Source: Deltaproteobacteria bacterium (lineage in GTDB: Bacteria > Desulfobacterota > Desulfobacteria > Desulfobacterales > B30-G6). Taken from it: DNA of 14,095 bases. Location: assembly GCA_003647375.1 (NCBI GenBank), contig QMMS01000093.1, positions 1-14,095 of the forward strand, written 5' to 3'. The translations under genes were made by a program, and so were the position numbers. Under the pieces are notes generated by a model. It searched no databases and was not told where the DNA came from. It saw only the letters and a program-made list of their open reading frames with translations. The first letter of the stretch is position 1. Each line of letters starts with the position of its first letter. Shown in pieces: positions 1-7,417 of the stretch.

Positions 1-182
1 CGTGGTCCCATTAAAATACCCGTCTTCGCCTTCGGCTTCCGTCTTCGCTCTGCGAGCTACGCCGCGACAAGACACCGCGGTTATCCGCCTTGCCTTAGGG
101 GTGACATCGCGCCGTAGCAATTATCCTGTGCTTTTGCATTCATCCACGGGCAAGCCCGTGGTATTTTGCGAAGGCGGATAAA
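1..182. repeat. Left copy of hairpin-bearing intergenic repeat element
   Basis: Positions 1-71 match 13978-14048 at 69 of 71 bases (the first 61 are identical). The element goes on with an inverted repeat, TTATCCGCCTT at 81-91 against AAGGCGGATAA at 171-181. Inside that pair lies a perfect hairpin, CCACGGGC at 144-151 and GCCCGTGG at 154-161. The first bases (CGTGG) look like the right half of another such hairpin cut by the window edge, because the right-hand copy has a complete one at the same place. The stretch also repeats CCGTCTTCGC internally. No convincing gene is seen in it. It is probably a dispersed non-coding repeat of this genome; copies outside the window cannot be counted here. 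Confidence 0.7.
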
Positions 183-200
183 AAAAAGCCACAATGTGGC
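181..200 (-). terminator. Small terminator-like hairpin reading leftward
   Basis: GCCACA (188-193) and TGTGGC (195-200) pair to give a short stem. On the minus strand the stem is followed by seven T residues (181-187). The shape suits a weak intrinsic terminator for leftward transcription. No minus-strand gene lies directly upstream, so it may simply be the boundary of the repeat element. Confidence 0.3.
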
Positions 201-282
201 ATTTGTAAACATAAGTCGCTTAGGGCCTGATGTCAATATTATCTGTCCTTTGCCATGTTGTTTATGCAGCTACGGGGAATAT

Positions 283-311
283 TTGACACACCACAACCCG
301 ATGCATATTAT
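283..311 (+). promoter_or_regulatory. Sigma70-type promoter of the MATE gene
   Basis: TTGACA at 283-288 (perfect -35) is followed after exactly 17 bp by TATTAT at 306-311 (5 of 6 to the -10 consensus). Transcription would start near 318. This rules out the upstream TTG at 311 as start codon of the transporter and supports the ATG at 407. Confidence 0.7.
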
Positions 312-334
312 TGCTGCTGAAATCGTGTAATAGT

Positions 335-357
335 ACAGACGGTATCTCTCCGTTTGT
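335..357 (+). other. Hairpin in the MATE leader
   Basis: ACAGACGG (335-342) can pair with CCGTTTGT (350-357) over eight positions including one G-U pair, with a 7-nt loop. It lies about 20 nt after the predicted transcript start and 50 nt before the ATG. Any regulatory role is unproven. Confidence 0.35.
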
Positions 358-406
358 AAGCATAAAACGAAAACCCATATCTCAGATTAAAAGTGGATCA
401 ACATCT

Positions 407-1786
407 ATGAACGCAGATAATGGCTTGATCACAAAACCAATTCCCGGGTTGATTGCCCAATTGGCAATCCCCGCCAGTATCGGTATGTTTTTCAATACCA
501 TGTTTAATGTGGTGGATACCTATTTCAGCGGCCTGATCTCCACCGAAGCCATAGCGGCACTGTCCTTATCCTTTCCGGTGTTTTTTATCATATTGGCCAT
601 TGGGTTTGGTATCAGCACCGGTACGACGGCATTAATCGCCAACGCCCTGGGCGCCGGTGATGAGAGTAAAGCACAACTTTATGCCATTCAATCTGTGTCG
701 TTCACCATCCTTTTGTCCATGGTGCTAACGCTGACAGGTCTTTTTGCAGCACCTTATTTGTTTGGTTTTCTAGGAGCTAAAGGCACCTATCTGGCGATCT
801 CGCTGTCTTACATCAACATCATTTTTTACGGTCTTGTATTCTTTTCCCTGACCTTTGTTTTAAATGCAATTCTCACCGCCCAAGGCGACACCAAATCATT
901 TCGCAATGTATTGATTATCGGTTTTTTCCTCAATTTGCTTTTCGATCCCTGGTTTATCTACGGCGGGTTTGGATTGCCGGCAATGGGTCTTACCGGTGTG
1001 GCATGGGCTACAATTTTAATTCAGCTGTTCAGCACGCTGTTTATGAGCATGCGCGTCATCCAGTCCGGTTTGATCTGCCGGGAATGTTGGACCATGTTCA
1101 TACCACGCCACCGCTTTTTTCTGGATATTGCAAAGCAGGGATTTCCGGCCAGCCTGAATACCATGAGTATTGCCATTGGTATTTTCATCATTACCTGGTT
1201 CATCAGCAAATACGGGCAGGCTGCTGTTGCCGCCTACGGCATCGCAACCCGGGTGGACCAGATCGCCCTGCTGCCCATCATGGGGCTTACTTCCGCGACC
1301 CTGACCCTGGTGGGTCAAAACAACGGTGCCTCATTTTATCAACGCTGCCGGGAGGTGTATCGAAAAGCAATGCTGTACGGTATCTTCATTACCACGATAA
1401 GCATGATCATTGTTTTCTTTTTTCCCCATGACATTATGCAGATTTTCACGGAGGATGAATCGGTGCTGGACATCGGCACCTTTTATTTAAGAATTTCAGC
1501 CTTCATATACTGGGCTTACATTATTCTGTTTGTGGCCGTAGCTGCCTTGCAGGGATTGAAGCGACCTCTGTACGCCATTTGGATAGGGATTTATCGTCAA
1601 ATTTTGGCACCGGCAATTGTTTTTTACGTACTGGCCAGTCTGATGGGGATGGGTCTTACGGGAATTTGGTGGGGAATTTTTCTGGTCACCTGGTCGGCCA
1701 CCATTTTCACGTTGTTTTATGTCCGATGGACCATGAACACCATTTTTGTACCAGTGAATGCGTCTGCCACGGACGTGAGAAATTAG
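407..1786 (+). CDS. MATE family Na+/H+-coupled efflux transporter
   Basis: The product is 459 residues, normal for MATE family exporters, which expel cationic drugs or metabolites across the inner membrane in exchange for Na+ or H+. The sequence is a succession of roughly twelve hydrophobic segments in two similar halves. The N-terminal segment (PGLIAQLAIPASIGMFFNTM, about residues 13-32) and the following NVVDTYFSG are typical of the first MatE repeat, and LGAGDESKA fits the loop after the third helix. The reading frame extends upstream to a TTG at 311, but that codon lies in the -10 box of the promoter, so I take the ATG at 407. Its Shine-Dalgarno sequence is weak (GTGGA, about 10 bases upstream). 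The gene stands alone. Substrate cannot be told from sequence; NorM-, DinF- or MepA-like subtype is left open. Confidence 0.9.
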   Translation: MNADNGLITKPIPGLIAQLAIPASIGMFFNTMFNVVDTYFSGLISTEAIAALSLSFPVFFIILAIGFGISTGTTALIANALGAGDESKAQLYAIQSVSFTILLSMVLTLTGLFAAPYLFGFLGAKGTYLAISLSYINIIFYGLVFFSLTFVLNAILTAQGDTKSFRNVLIIGFFLNLLFDPWFIYGGFGLPAMGLTGVAWATILIQLFSTLFMSMRVIQSGLICRECWTMFIPRHRFFLDIAKQGFPASLNTMSIAIGIFIITWFISKYGQAAVAAYGIATRVDQIALLPIMGLTSATLTLVGQNNGASFYQRCREVYRKAMLYGIFITTISMIIVFFFPHDIMQIFTEDESVLDIGTFYLRISAFIYWAYIILFVAVAALQGLKRPLYAIWIGIYRQILAPAIVFYVLASLMGMGLTGIWWGIFLVTWSATIFTLFYVRWTMNTIFVPVNASATDVRN

Positions 1787-1790
1787 AATC

Positions 1791-1819
1791 TTGACATGCC
1801 ATCATCGTCTCTCTATACT
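1791..1819 (+). promoter_or_regulatory. Sigma70-type promoter of trkA
   Basis: TTGACA at 1791-1796 and TATACT at 1814-1819 (5 of 6) are separated by exactly 17 bp. It begins five bases after the MATE stop codon. A transcript would start near 1826, leaving a leader of about 170 nt before trkA. Confidence 0.7.
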
Positions 1820-1864
1820 TTATCGCCAAAAAAGCAATGTCTTATCTATCAACTTATTATCTTC

Positions 1865-1974
1865 GGATCATCTCCAAAAGAGTTGATCCAAACAAAGGGT
1901 TAGAGGGATCAAGGATTCCAGGGTTCGAGTGAATTGCTAAAAAATTATTTGGAGAAGAATCTTATCCTCTAACC
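1865..1974 (+). repeat. Repeat copy and hairpins in the trkA leader
   Basis: Positions 1865-1932 resemble 3552-3620: both hold ATCTCCAAAAGAGTTGATCC and both end in GGTTCGAGTGA. The start folds as GGATCA (1865-1870) with TGATCC (1884-1889), extended by CTC/GAG around a CAAAA loop; the other copy keeps this pairing through a G-U change. A second inverted pair, GGTTAGAGG (1898-1906) and CCTCTAACC (1966-1974), spans the rest of the leader. GGAGAAGAA at 1951-1959 recurs at 3824-3832. No protein-coding gene is supported in this roughly 200-bp interval. Confidence 0.6.
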
Positions 1975-1996
1975 TTTAAATATATTGGCAATATTC

Positions 1997-3403
1997 ATGT
2001 TTGGGAAAAAAAGCACCATCTCTGAAAATATTTTGATCCTCGGCCTCGGCGGGGTTGGATATTACCTGGCAAAACGACTGGCCCATGAAGGATATACCAT
2101 TACCGTCATCGAGTCGGAAGGCCGGTTGATTCGTGAAGCAGACGGTACTCTGGACGCCCGGATCATTCAAGGCAATGCCATGAGTATAGAATGCTGGCGC
2201 GGAGCCAATGCAGAGAAAATGGATTATCTCATCGCCGTTACCAATAACGACGCCGTGAACATGATGGCTTCATTCATTGCCCATCGCTTTGGGATCCCGC
2301 GTAAAATCGCCAGGGTCCGGTCTCTGGAATTCGGTAATGAAGATTCGTTTCTTACGGTTGAAGATTTAAAAATCGACCTGATTATTCACCCGGAAGAATT
2401 GGCTGCTCAGGAAATTGTCAGGATCATCAAACTCAGAGCGGGCAATGATATCATCGGTATTGCAGATGGACAAATCCAGGTTATGGCGACACGCATACGG
2501 GAATCATCACCACTTGCCTACAAAAAACTGAAAGAGATTTCTCAGACCTATCATGAGTTTCCATTTCGAGTCGTTGCCCTTGCCCGCGGTATTACCACCG
2601 TTATTCCGGGTGGCAATAACACGCTGTTGCCTCAGGACCAGATTTTTATTATGGCCGGAACCAAGGATCTACCCAAATTGATGGCATTCACCGGCGACAA
2701 GCAGCAACACAGTCACAAGGTGATGATTTTAGGTGGCGGTCTGATTGGTAGTCGCGTCGCCCAGCTGTTGGAAAAAACAGTTCAGGTTACCATAGTCGAG
2801 AAAAATGAAACATCGGCGGAAGAATTATCTTTCACCTTAAAAAATGCGGAGGTCCTGCATGGAGACGGTTCAGACGTCAATGTGCTGCAAATGGCAGGCC
2901 TGCTGGAAATGGACACATTTATCACTGCAACCGGGGATAATGAAACCAATATCATGAGCTGTCTGCTGGCAAAGCACCTCATGAACGGGGCAGATAGTCA
3001 TGAAGAATCTAAACGAAGAAAATCGATCTGCCTGGTCAATAAAGAGGACTACTTGGTGCTGGCCGCTACCATGGGGTCGGATATCGCATTGAACAAAAAA
3101 ATTCTGGCCGGTAACGAGATCCTGAAGTTTATACGTATGGGGCAGCTGTTGTCCGTAGCCCATCTGCATGGTTTCGATGCGGAAATGGTGGAAATCGTAG
3201 CCGAACCCAACGCGCCCATTACCCGCAAACCCCTGTCCAAACTGGATCCCTCATATTATGGAAAGATTATCATCGGCGCTATTTTCCGTGATGGAGAATG
3301 GCAAGTCGCCGTGGGCGATACCCGCATCCAAGATAATGAGCGAGCTATCGTAGTGTGTAAGTCCTTGTCCTTAAAGGATGTGCAGCAGCTATTTTTTAAT
3401 TAG
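1997..3403 (+). CDS. trkA: Trk K+ uptake regulatory subunit TrkA
   Basis: TrkA is the cytoplasmic NAD(H)/ATP-binding subunit that gates the TrkH K+ channel. The 468-residue product has the classical duplicated layout. The first Rossmann domain has GLGGVG at residues 16-21 and an acidic residue, E39, after the second strand. A TrkA-C-like domain lies at about 135-220. The second Rossmann domain has GGGLIGS at 246-252 and E268. A second TrkA-C-like domain lies at about 385-465. I use the ATG at 1997; an in-frame TTG at 1985 would add four residues, and neither start has a clear ribosome binding site. The last codons (AAT TAG) lie inside the terminal repeat of a palindromic element, so the C-terminus may have been slightly altered by its insertion. 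Its partner gene, trkH, is convergent. Confidence 0.95.
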   Translation: MFGKKSTISENILILGLGGVGYYLAKRLAHEGYTITVIESEGRLIREADGTLDARIIQGNAMSIECWRGANAEKMDYLIAVTNNDAVNMMASFIAHRFGIPRKIARVRSLEFGNEDSFLTVEDLKIDLIIHPEELAAQEIVRIIKLRAGNDIIGIADGQIQVMATRIRESSPLAYKKLKEISQTYHEFPFRVVALARGITTVIPGGNNTLLPQDQIFIMAGTKDLPKLMAFTGDKQQHSHKVMILGGGLIGSRVAQLLEKTVQVTIVEKNETSAEELSFTLKNAEVLHGDGSDVNVLQMAGLLEMDTFITATGDNETNIMSCLLAKHLMNGADSHEESKRRKSICLVNKEDYLVLAATMGSDIALNKKILAGNEILKFIRMGQLLSVAHLHGFDAEMVEIVAEPNAPITRKPLSKLDPSYYGKIIIGAIFRDGEWQVAVGDTRIQDNERAIVVCKSLSLKDVQQLFFN

Positions 3404-3452
3404 TGCCCATCCACAAATGGTCTTTTTCCGCGATATCGGCGTTGGACGCCAT
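3396..3452 (-). CDS. 18-codon ORF inside the palindromic element
   Basis: On the minus strand, GAGGAG stands eight bases before an ATG at 3452, which opens an 18-codon frame ending in TAA at 3396, overlapping the end of trkA. It reads MASNADIAEKDHLWMGTN. The good spacing could mean a real leader peptide or the decayed start of a longer gene. It could equally be chance, since the whole frame lies within a palindromic repeat. I recognise no family. Confidence 0.2.
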   Translation of the reverse strand: MASNADIAEKDHLWMGTN

Positions 3453-3550
3453 GATTTAACTCCTCAAAATAGCACGCTATTACTCCGGGTTAAATCTGTC
3501 GTCCGCCTTGATCTCACATAAAAATCCTCATTTCTGGACGGACACCAATT
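3398..3550. mobile_element. Palindromic MITE-like element, 153 bp
   Basis: The ends are inverted copies of each other: 3398-3419 (AATTAGTGCCC...) and the complement of 3550-3529 (AATTGGTGTCC...) agree at 18 of 22 bases. Inside, GATTTAAC (3453-3460) pairs with GTTAAATC (3489-3496). The exact centre is AATAGC-AC-GCTATT (3468-3481). All pairs share one axis near 3474.5, so the whole element can fold into a single long imperfect hairpin. It encodes no transposase. It resembles a miniature inverted-repeat or foldback element. A target-site duplication is not certain; AATT stands at both ends but is part of the repeat. The left end provides the trkA stop codon. Confidence 0.65.
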
Positions 3551-3551
3551 A

Positions 3552-3620
3552 GGATTATCTCCAAAAGAGTTGATCCCAAATTAAGGATTCCAGGGGTCGA
3601 GGATTCAAGGGTTCGAGTGA
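3552..3620 (+). repeat. Second copy of the trkA-leader repeat, with tandem 16-mers
   Basis: This copy resembles 1865-1932. It contains two tandem 16-bp units at 3584-3599 and 3600-3615 (consensus AGGATTCMAGGGKTCG, 14 of 16 identical), where the other copy has one. The hairpin GGATTA/TGATCC (3552-3557, 3571-3576) is kept with a G-U pair. It directly abuts the palindromic element. Confidence 0.55.
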
Positions 3621-3630
3621 CACGAAGTGA

Positions 3631-3786
3631 AGCATCAGCGCTCAATGCTTAAAAGTTATGATTTCTGGTGACTTGAGTTATGTTGATAAGAAGGGTCTTC
3701 AGTAATTAAGAGCGGAGGTCGGAGATGTCGAGAGAATGCTGAAAGCGATGATCAAATCCCTGGAAAACAAACACTTGAATCCTTGA
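3631..3786 (+). pseudogene. Remnant of a four-helix-bundle protein gene (S23/TIGR02436-like)
   Basis: In one frame the sequence reads KVMISGDLSYVDKKGLQ, then an in-frame TAA at 3703-3705, then LRAEVGDVERMLKAMIKS and LENKHLNP, ending in TGA at 3784-3786. The pattern of a 'DLxYV' segment followed by 'LxxEVxxVxRMLxxxIxSL' is the C-terminal signature of the four-helix-bundle proteins related to those encoded by 23S rRNA intervening sequences. Only about the last third is left, upstream of which the frame is closed by TGA at 3628, and the internal stop breaks it further. It sits between inverted copies of the 16-bp repeat. The family call comes from remembered consensus and needs a profile search. 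Confidence 0.55.
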
Positions 3787-3806
3787 CCCCTTGGATCCTG
3801 GGACCC
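3774..3806 (-). repeat. Inverted copy of the 16-bp repeat after the four-helix-bundle remnant
   Basis: Read on the minus strand this segment gives AGGATCCAAGGGGTCA followed by AGGATTCAAG, the same degenerate 16-bp unit as at 3584-3615 but in the opposite orientation. The final codons of the pseudogene (HLNP) are read from this repeat. The two arms therefore bracket the remnant. Confidence 0.5.
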
Positions 3807-3836
3807 TCTTCTTCAACTAAGCTGGAGAAGAACCTT

Positions 3837-5294
3837 TTATTTTTTCCAGAACGACGGATAAAAAATCACCAGTGCCGAGAACATCTCCAGCCTCCCCACC
3901 AGCATATTCCAGGATAAAAACCACTTCCCGACAGCAGAGATATGAGCATAGTTTTCAGAGGGCCCTATGGCACCGAACCCCGGACCGATATTCATCAGCG
4001 TGGCAATAACGGAGCTCATGCCGGTGACATAGTCCATGTCGTCCACCAGCACCATGAAGCACCCACCGCCGATAACGAGAAATATATTAACAATAAAATA
4101 ACATATAGCCAGGTCGATAATGAGCCGATCCACAGGTCTGCGCTTCAGGCGAACCGTGACCACCGACATGGGTTGAAAAAATATTTTTTTTATGGATGCC
4201 ACCATGTATTTCCAAATGATGACATAGTGGACTACCTTGATACCGCTGGTGGTTGATCCGGCGCAGGCACCGATAAAGCACGATGCATAGAGAAACATGA
4301 GTGCCGCCTGGGGCCATTTTTCATAGTCGGCAGTGGTAAACCCGGTGGTAGTGAGAAGCGACATGATCTGAAAAGTGCCGTATCGGATGGAATCCCCCAG
4401 GCTGCTATACGTATTTTCCTTCCATAGAATCCATGACACCATGGTGCAGAAAAAGAGTAAAAAACCTACATACCAGCGAAATTCGGTATTTATTCTGATG
4501 ACCTTCCATTCTCCTTTGACCATATGGTAAAACAACATAAAGGTCATACCGCCAAAGAACATGAAGAGGGTAATCACCCAATCAAAATAAGCACTGTTAT
4601 AATGCCCGATACTTGCGTTTTTAGGCGAATACCCCGATGTCGATACCGTCCCGAAAGAATGACACAATGAATCGAAAAGGGACATGCCGCCGAAACATAA
4701 CATCGCCGTTTCCAGGACATTCAATGTCAGGTAGATGCCCCAGAGCCAGATCATGGTATCCCGATTGCGGGGCATGAATTTTTCTTTGGTAATCACCTGC
4801 CCGGGACTTGACTCGGCTCGAAAAATACGCACACCGCCCATGCCATGCGGAAGAAAGATAACGGTCAAGGTTAGAAACCCCATGCCGCCCAGCAAATGGG
4901 TTTGGCTCCGCCAGAACAATAATCCATGAGGGACAATTTCAATATCCCTGAGAATCGTTGCGCCACTGGTAGTATACCCGGACATCATTTCAAAAAAAGC
5001 ATCAGTAAATGAAGGGATGGACCCATGAAACATGAAAGGGAGTCCCGACACCGCAGAAATCAGAACCCAACCAAATACAGCGATGAAAAAGCCATCTTTG
5101 ATGTTCAGTTCATGGTGTCTTCGAAAAAGCCACCATAAGGGCCACCCCAATAAAAGGGTAATCGTTCCGGAAATGAATATCGAGAACAGATCGTTTTCCC
5201 CATAATAAATGGAACAGGCCAGGGGCAATACCATGGAACTGCCCGTAACGATCAGCAGTGTTCCCAGGACATGTGCGATGGATGCAAAATTCAT
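3837..5294 (-). CDS. trkH: Trk K+ uptake membrane subunit TrkH
   Basis: This is the ion-conducting subunit of the Trk K+ uptake system, in the inner membrane. At 485 residues it has the usual length. Its four pore loops are visible with their filter glycines: TTSGAT at 108-113, STSGYS at 218-223, TTTGFT at 315-320 and NIGPGF at 435-440. CAGSTTSGIK (344-353) is the typical segment after the third pore loop. The C-terminus (VIFYPSFWKK) is also typical. The ATG at 5294 lies 47 bp after the MFS stop; the ribosome binding site is weak. It is the last gene of the minus-strand cluster and is convergent with trkA, whose product it needs. A weak promoter may lie just upstream (TTGATA, 17 bp, TAATTT on the minus strand), but it could also be read through from the MFS gene. 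Confidence 0.95.
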   Translation of the reverse strand: MNFASIAHVLGTLLIVTGSSMVLPLACSIYYGENDLFSIFISGTITLLLGWPLWWLFRRHHELNIKDGFFIAVFGWVLISAVSGLPFMFHGSIPSFTDAFFEMMSGYTTSGATILRDIEIVPHGLLFWRSQTHLLGGMGFLTLTVIFLPHGMGGVRIFRAESSPGQVITKEKFMPRNRDTMIWLWGIYLTLNVLETAMLCFGGMSLFDSLCHSFGTVSTSGYSPKNASIGHYNSAYFDWVITLFMFFGGMTFMLFYHMVKGEWKVIRINTEFRWYVGFLLFFCTMVSWILWKENTYSSLGDSIRYGTFQIMSLLTTTGFTTADYEKWPQAALMFLYASCFIGACAGSTTSGIKVVHYVIIWKYMVASIKKIFFQPMSVVTVRLKRRPVDRLIIDLAICYFIVNIFLVIGGGCFMVLVDDMDYVTGMSSVIATLMNIGPGFGAIGPSENYAHISAVGKWFLSWNMLVGRLEMFSALVIFYPSFWKK

Positions 5295-5341
5295 AAGCGT
5301 CTCAACAAACTCTGATAAATTAAAGTGAGTGTTTCACATTA

Positions 5342-6514
5342 TCAAACCTCTACAGATTGATAATCCCTGAGAAATAGCGTCACAACAATACCGCCGGCTG
5401 ATATCAATAGACTGCCGACGACAAATATATAAGAAAGACCAAACATATCCAGGATAATCCCCGAAAGAATGGGGGACACAATCATACCCAGACTCCAGGC
5501 AGCGTCGGTTAAACTCATGAGAGATGCCATCCCCATAGTGCGCCCAAGTTTTCCGGTGATAACAAGCCCACCGGGCAATGCAACACCATTGGCCATGCCC
5601 ATGAGAATGTTCAGCAAAAGGATCATCAGAAATCCCTCAACAAACGGCATCCCAAATACAGTCAGTCCGGATGCAAACGTACCTATAATGATAAGATACT
5701 TTGGATTAACCCGGTCGGCAAGAACACCACAGGCACGCTGGAGAAATGCGATAAGAAAAATGTTGGCCCCTAAAACGATACCGACCTGAGAGCTTGTCAG
5801 CTTAAGCTGCAGCGCAAGGATCGGCAAAAAGGTATAGACAGCCCCCTGTCCTGAGGCAGTTAAAAACCGCATGAGAAAGATTCCGAGAACCACGCGATGG
5901 GTTAACATTTTTCTGATGGACGAAGCGTTTCGGCTTTCTCCAGCCCCCTGACGCTGTTCGTCGGAAGGTATAAAAACGACAACCAGTAGACAGGTTAAAA
6001 GTGCCAGGGCACCCATGGAATAAAACGCGATATCCATCCCAAAATGATCACGGATCGTACCCCCAAGAACAGGTCCTATACCCAGGCCGAACATGACAGC
6101 CATATTCAGGGTGCCCATATACAGACCCAGTTTTTGTGTCGGTGCAATATCAGCTGCAAGGGCCATGGCGATGGGCACCACAAGAACGGATGCCAGACCA
6201 TGGAAAAAGCGTATAAATATAAGCATTTCAGCATGTGAAGGCAAAACATACAACACCGAAACACCGGCATATACAAAAAGCCCGGTAACCATGAACTTCT
6301 TTCGCCCCCATCTGTCGGAAAGCTGCCCTGCAAACGGATTGAAAAGGGAGCGGGAAATATTAAAGCTGGCAATGATAAGCCCGAGTAAAAAGCCCCCTGC
6401 GCCGAGTTCCACAGCATAAACCGGTATGAGTGGCCAAATGATGCCTAGTCCGATCATTGCCACCCCGACCGAAATGGAAAGTAAAAAAAGAATGCCCGAA
6501 GAAGATTGGTTCAT
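5342..6514 (-). CDS. MFS transporter, multidrug-efflux-like
   Basis: The product is 390 residues with about twelve hydrophobic segments, a major facilitator of the drug/H+ antiporter type. The motif-A signature GQLSDRWGRKK is at residues 63-73, between helices 2 and 3. A motif-C-like stretch, GLGIGPVLGG at 143-152, is in helix 5 and is characteristic of exporters. The ATG at 6514 shares its A with the TAA stop of the upstream cation diffusion facilitator gene (TAATG), so the two are very likely translationally coupled and cotranscribed. Substrate is unknown. It is shorter than 14-helix drug pumps and best compared with TetA/MdtG-like 12-helix exporters. Confidence 0.9.
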   Translation of the reverse strand: MNQSSSGILFLLSISVGVAMIGLGIIWPLIPVYAVELGAGGFLLGLIIASFNISRSLFNPFAGQLSDRWGRKKFMVTGLFVYAGVSVLYVLPSHAEMLIFIRFFHGLASVLVVPIAMALAADIAPTQKLGLYMGTLNMAVMFGLGIGPVLGGTIRDHFGMDIAFYSMGALALLTCLLVVVFIPSDEQRQGAGESRNASSIRKMLTHRVVLGIFLMRFLTASGQGAVYTFLPILALQLKLTSSQVGIVLGANIFLIAFLQRACGVLADRVNPKYLIIIGTFASGLTVFGMPFVEGFLMILLLNILMGMANGVALPGGLVITGKLGRTMGMASLMSLTDAAWSLGMIVSPILSGIILDMFGLSYIFVVGSLLISAGGIVVTLFLRDYQSVEV

Positions 6515-7395
6515 TACGCTGGATCCACGTGCACAATGGCCCGGCCAACATCATCGATGTCATTCACCAGGCATGCTTCCACGTCTTTGGCAATACCATG
6601 TCCTTCTTTCACTGTCAGTGAAGCATCAACAACGATGTGAATTTCTATCTGGTGCCGGCCTCCGGAAGTACGAACCCTGAGGTCGTGAACATTCATCACC
6701 CCTTCCACACTCAGGGCACACAGTTGAATGCTGTTCAGGGTCTCCGGGATCGGGGCGGCGTCGCTCAACTCCCGGAAGGAATTCCCCAGGATTTCCAGGC
6801 CGACCTTGATAATGAAAAAAGAAACCAGCAAGGCGGCAATAGCATCGAAGATGTGCCAGGACGGCTTGATCTGCGCCAGCGTTACACCCGCCAATACAGC
6901 AACCGAGGAAAGAGCATCTGAACGATGGTGCCAGGCGTTGGCCACAACCAGTTGGCTCTTCATGCGACGCCCTGTCAGTACAGTGTATCGATAGAGTGCC
7001 TCCTTCAATACAATGGAAACACCTGCCCCGATAATAGCCAAAACATTGGGATGGGACTCATGACGAAAATAAATATTCATGGCTGCCTGGGAGCCCAGAT
7101 ACAAAGCTGTTGCAACAAGAGACAGCCCCACGATGGCCGTAGACAAGGTTTCTATGCGACCATGGCCAAAGGGGTGTTTTTCATCAGCAGGCCTGCGGCC
7201 CCGCCAGATACCGATCAGCACCACCACATCAGTAAAGAGGTCAGAAATCGAATGCACCCCGTCGGCGATCAGGGCGTTGCTTTTTCCGAAAATGCCGGCC
7301 GTTAGTTTAAGCCCTATCAAAATAATGTTAACCAAAGCCCCGATGAGGGTGACATTTCGACCGGCTGCATCTGATGATGATATATGGTTTTCCAT
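6514..7395 (-). CDS. Cation diffusion facilitator (Zn/Fe/Mn efflux)
   Basis: This 293-residue protein exports divalent metal ions from the cytoplasm in exchange for protons. Helix 2 carries GVHSISD with H48 and D52, and helix 5 carries AWHHRSDA with H156 and D160. These four residues correspond to the transport site of YiiP-type CDF proteins. DEKHPFGHGR at 71-80 is the conserved loop after helix 2. The C-terminal 80 residues (from about 213) form the soluble dimerisation domain with histidines typical of metal binding. Histidine in place of the first aspartate of YiiP leaves metal preference open. The gene starts 22 bp after mpl and ends in a one-base overlap with the MFS gene. Confidence 0.92.
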   Translation of the reverse strand: MENHISSSDAAGRNVTLIGALVNIILIGLKLTAGIFGKSNALIADGVHSISDLFTDVVVLIGIWRGRRPADEKHPFGHGRIETLSTAIVGLSLVATALYLGSQAAMNIYFRHESHPNVLAIIGAGVSIVLKEALYRYTVLTGRRMKSQLVVANAWHHRSDALSSVAVLAGVTLAQIKPSWHIFDAIAALLVSFFIIKVGLEILGNSFRELSDAAPIPETLNSIQLCALSVEGVMNVHDLRVRTSGGRHQIEIHIVVDASLTVKEGHGIAKDVEACLVNDIDDVGRAIVHVDPA

Positions 7396-7417
7396 GGTTC
7401 AAAACACTCAACTTAGG

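Noticed and set aside
311..406. N-terminal 32-residue extension of the MATE protein from a TTG start
   Set aside because: The TTG lies in the -10 box of a near-consensus promoter, and the extra residues are not typical of MATE proteins.
1837..1932. 31-codon upstream ORF in the trkA leader
   Set aside because: It has no ribosome binding site, consists mostly of repeat sequence, and the frame is broken in the related copy at 3552-3620.
3606..3622. tRNA T-arm-like GGGTTCGAG in the repeats
   Set aside because: No acceptor, D or anticodon arms can be built around it; it is part of the degenerate 16-bp repeat.
3807..3836. Intrinsic terminator after trkH from TTCTTC/GAAGAA
   Set aside because: The stem is short with a long loop and no T-tract follows it on either strand.
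5324..5338. CRP-like site (TGTGA...TCAC) before trkH
   Set aside because: The half-sites are five bases apart, not six, and the second half lacks its final A; the match is too weak.
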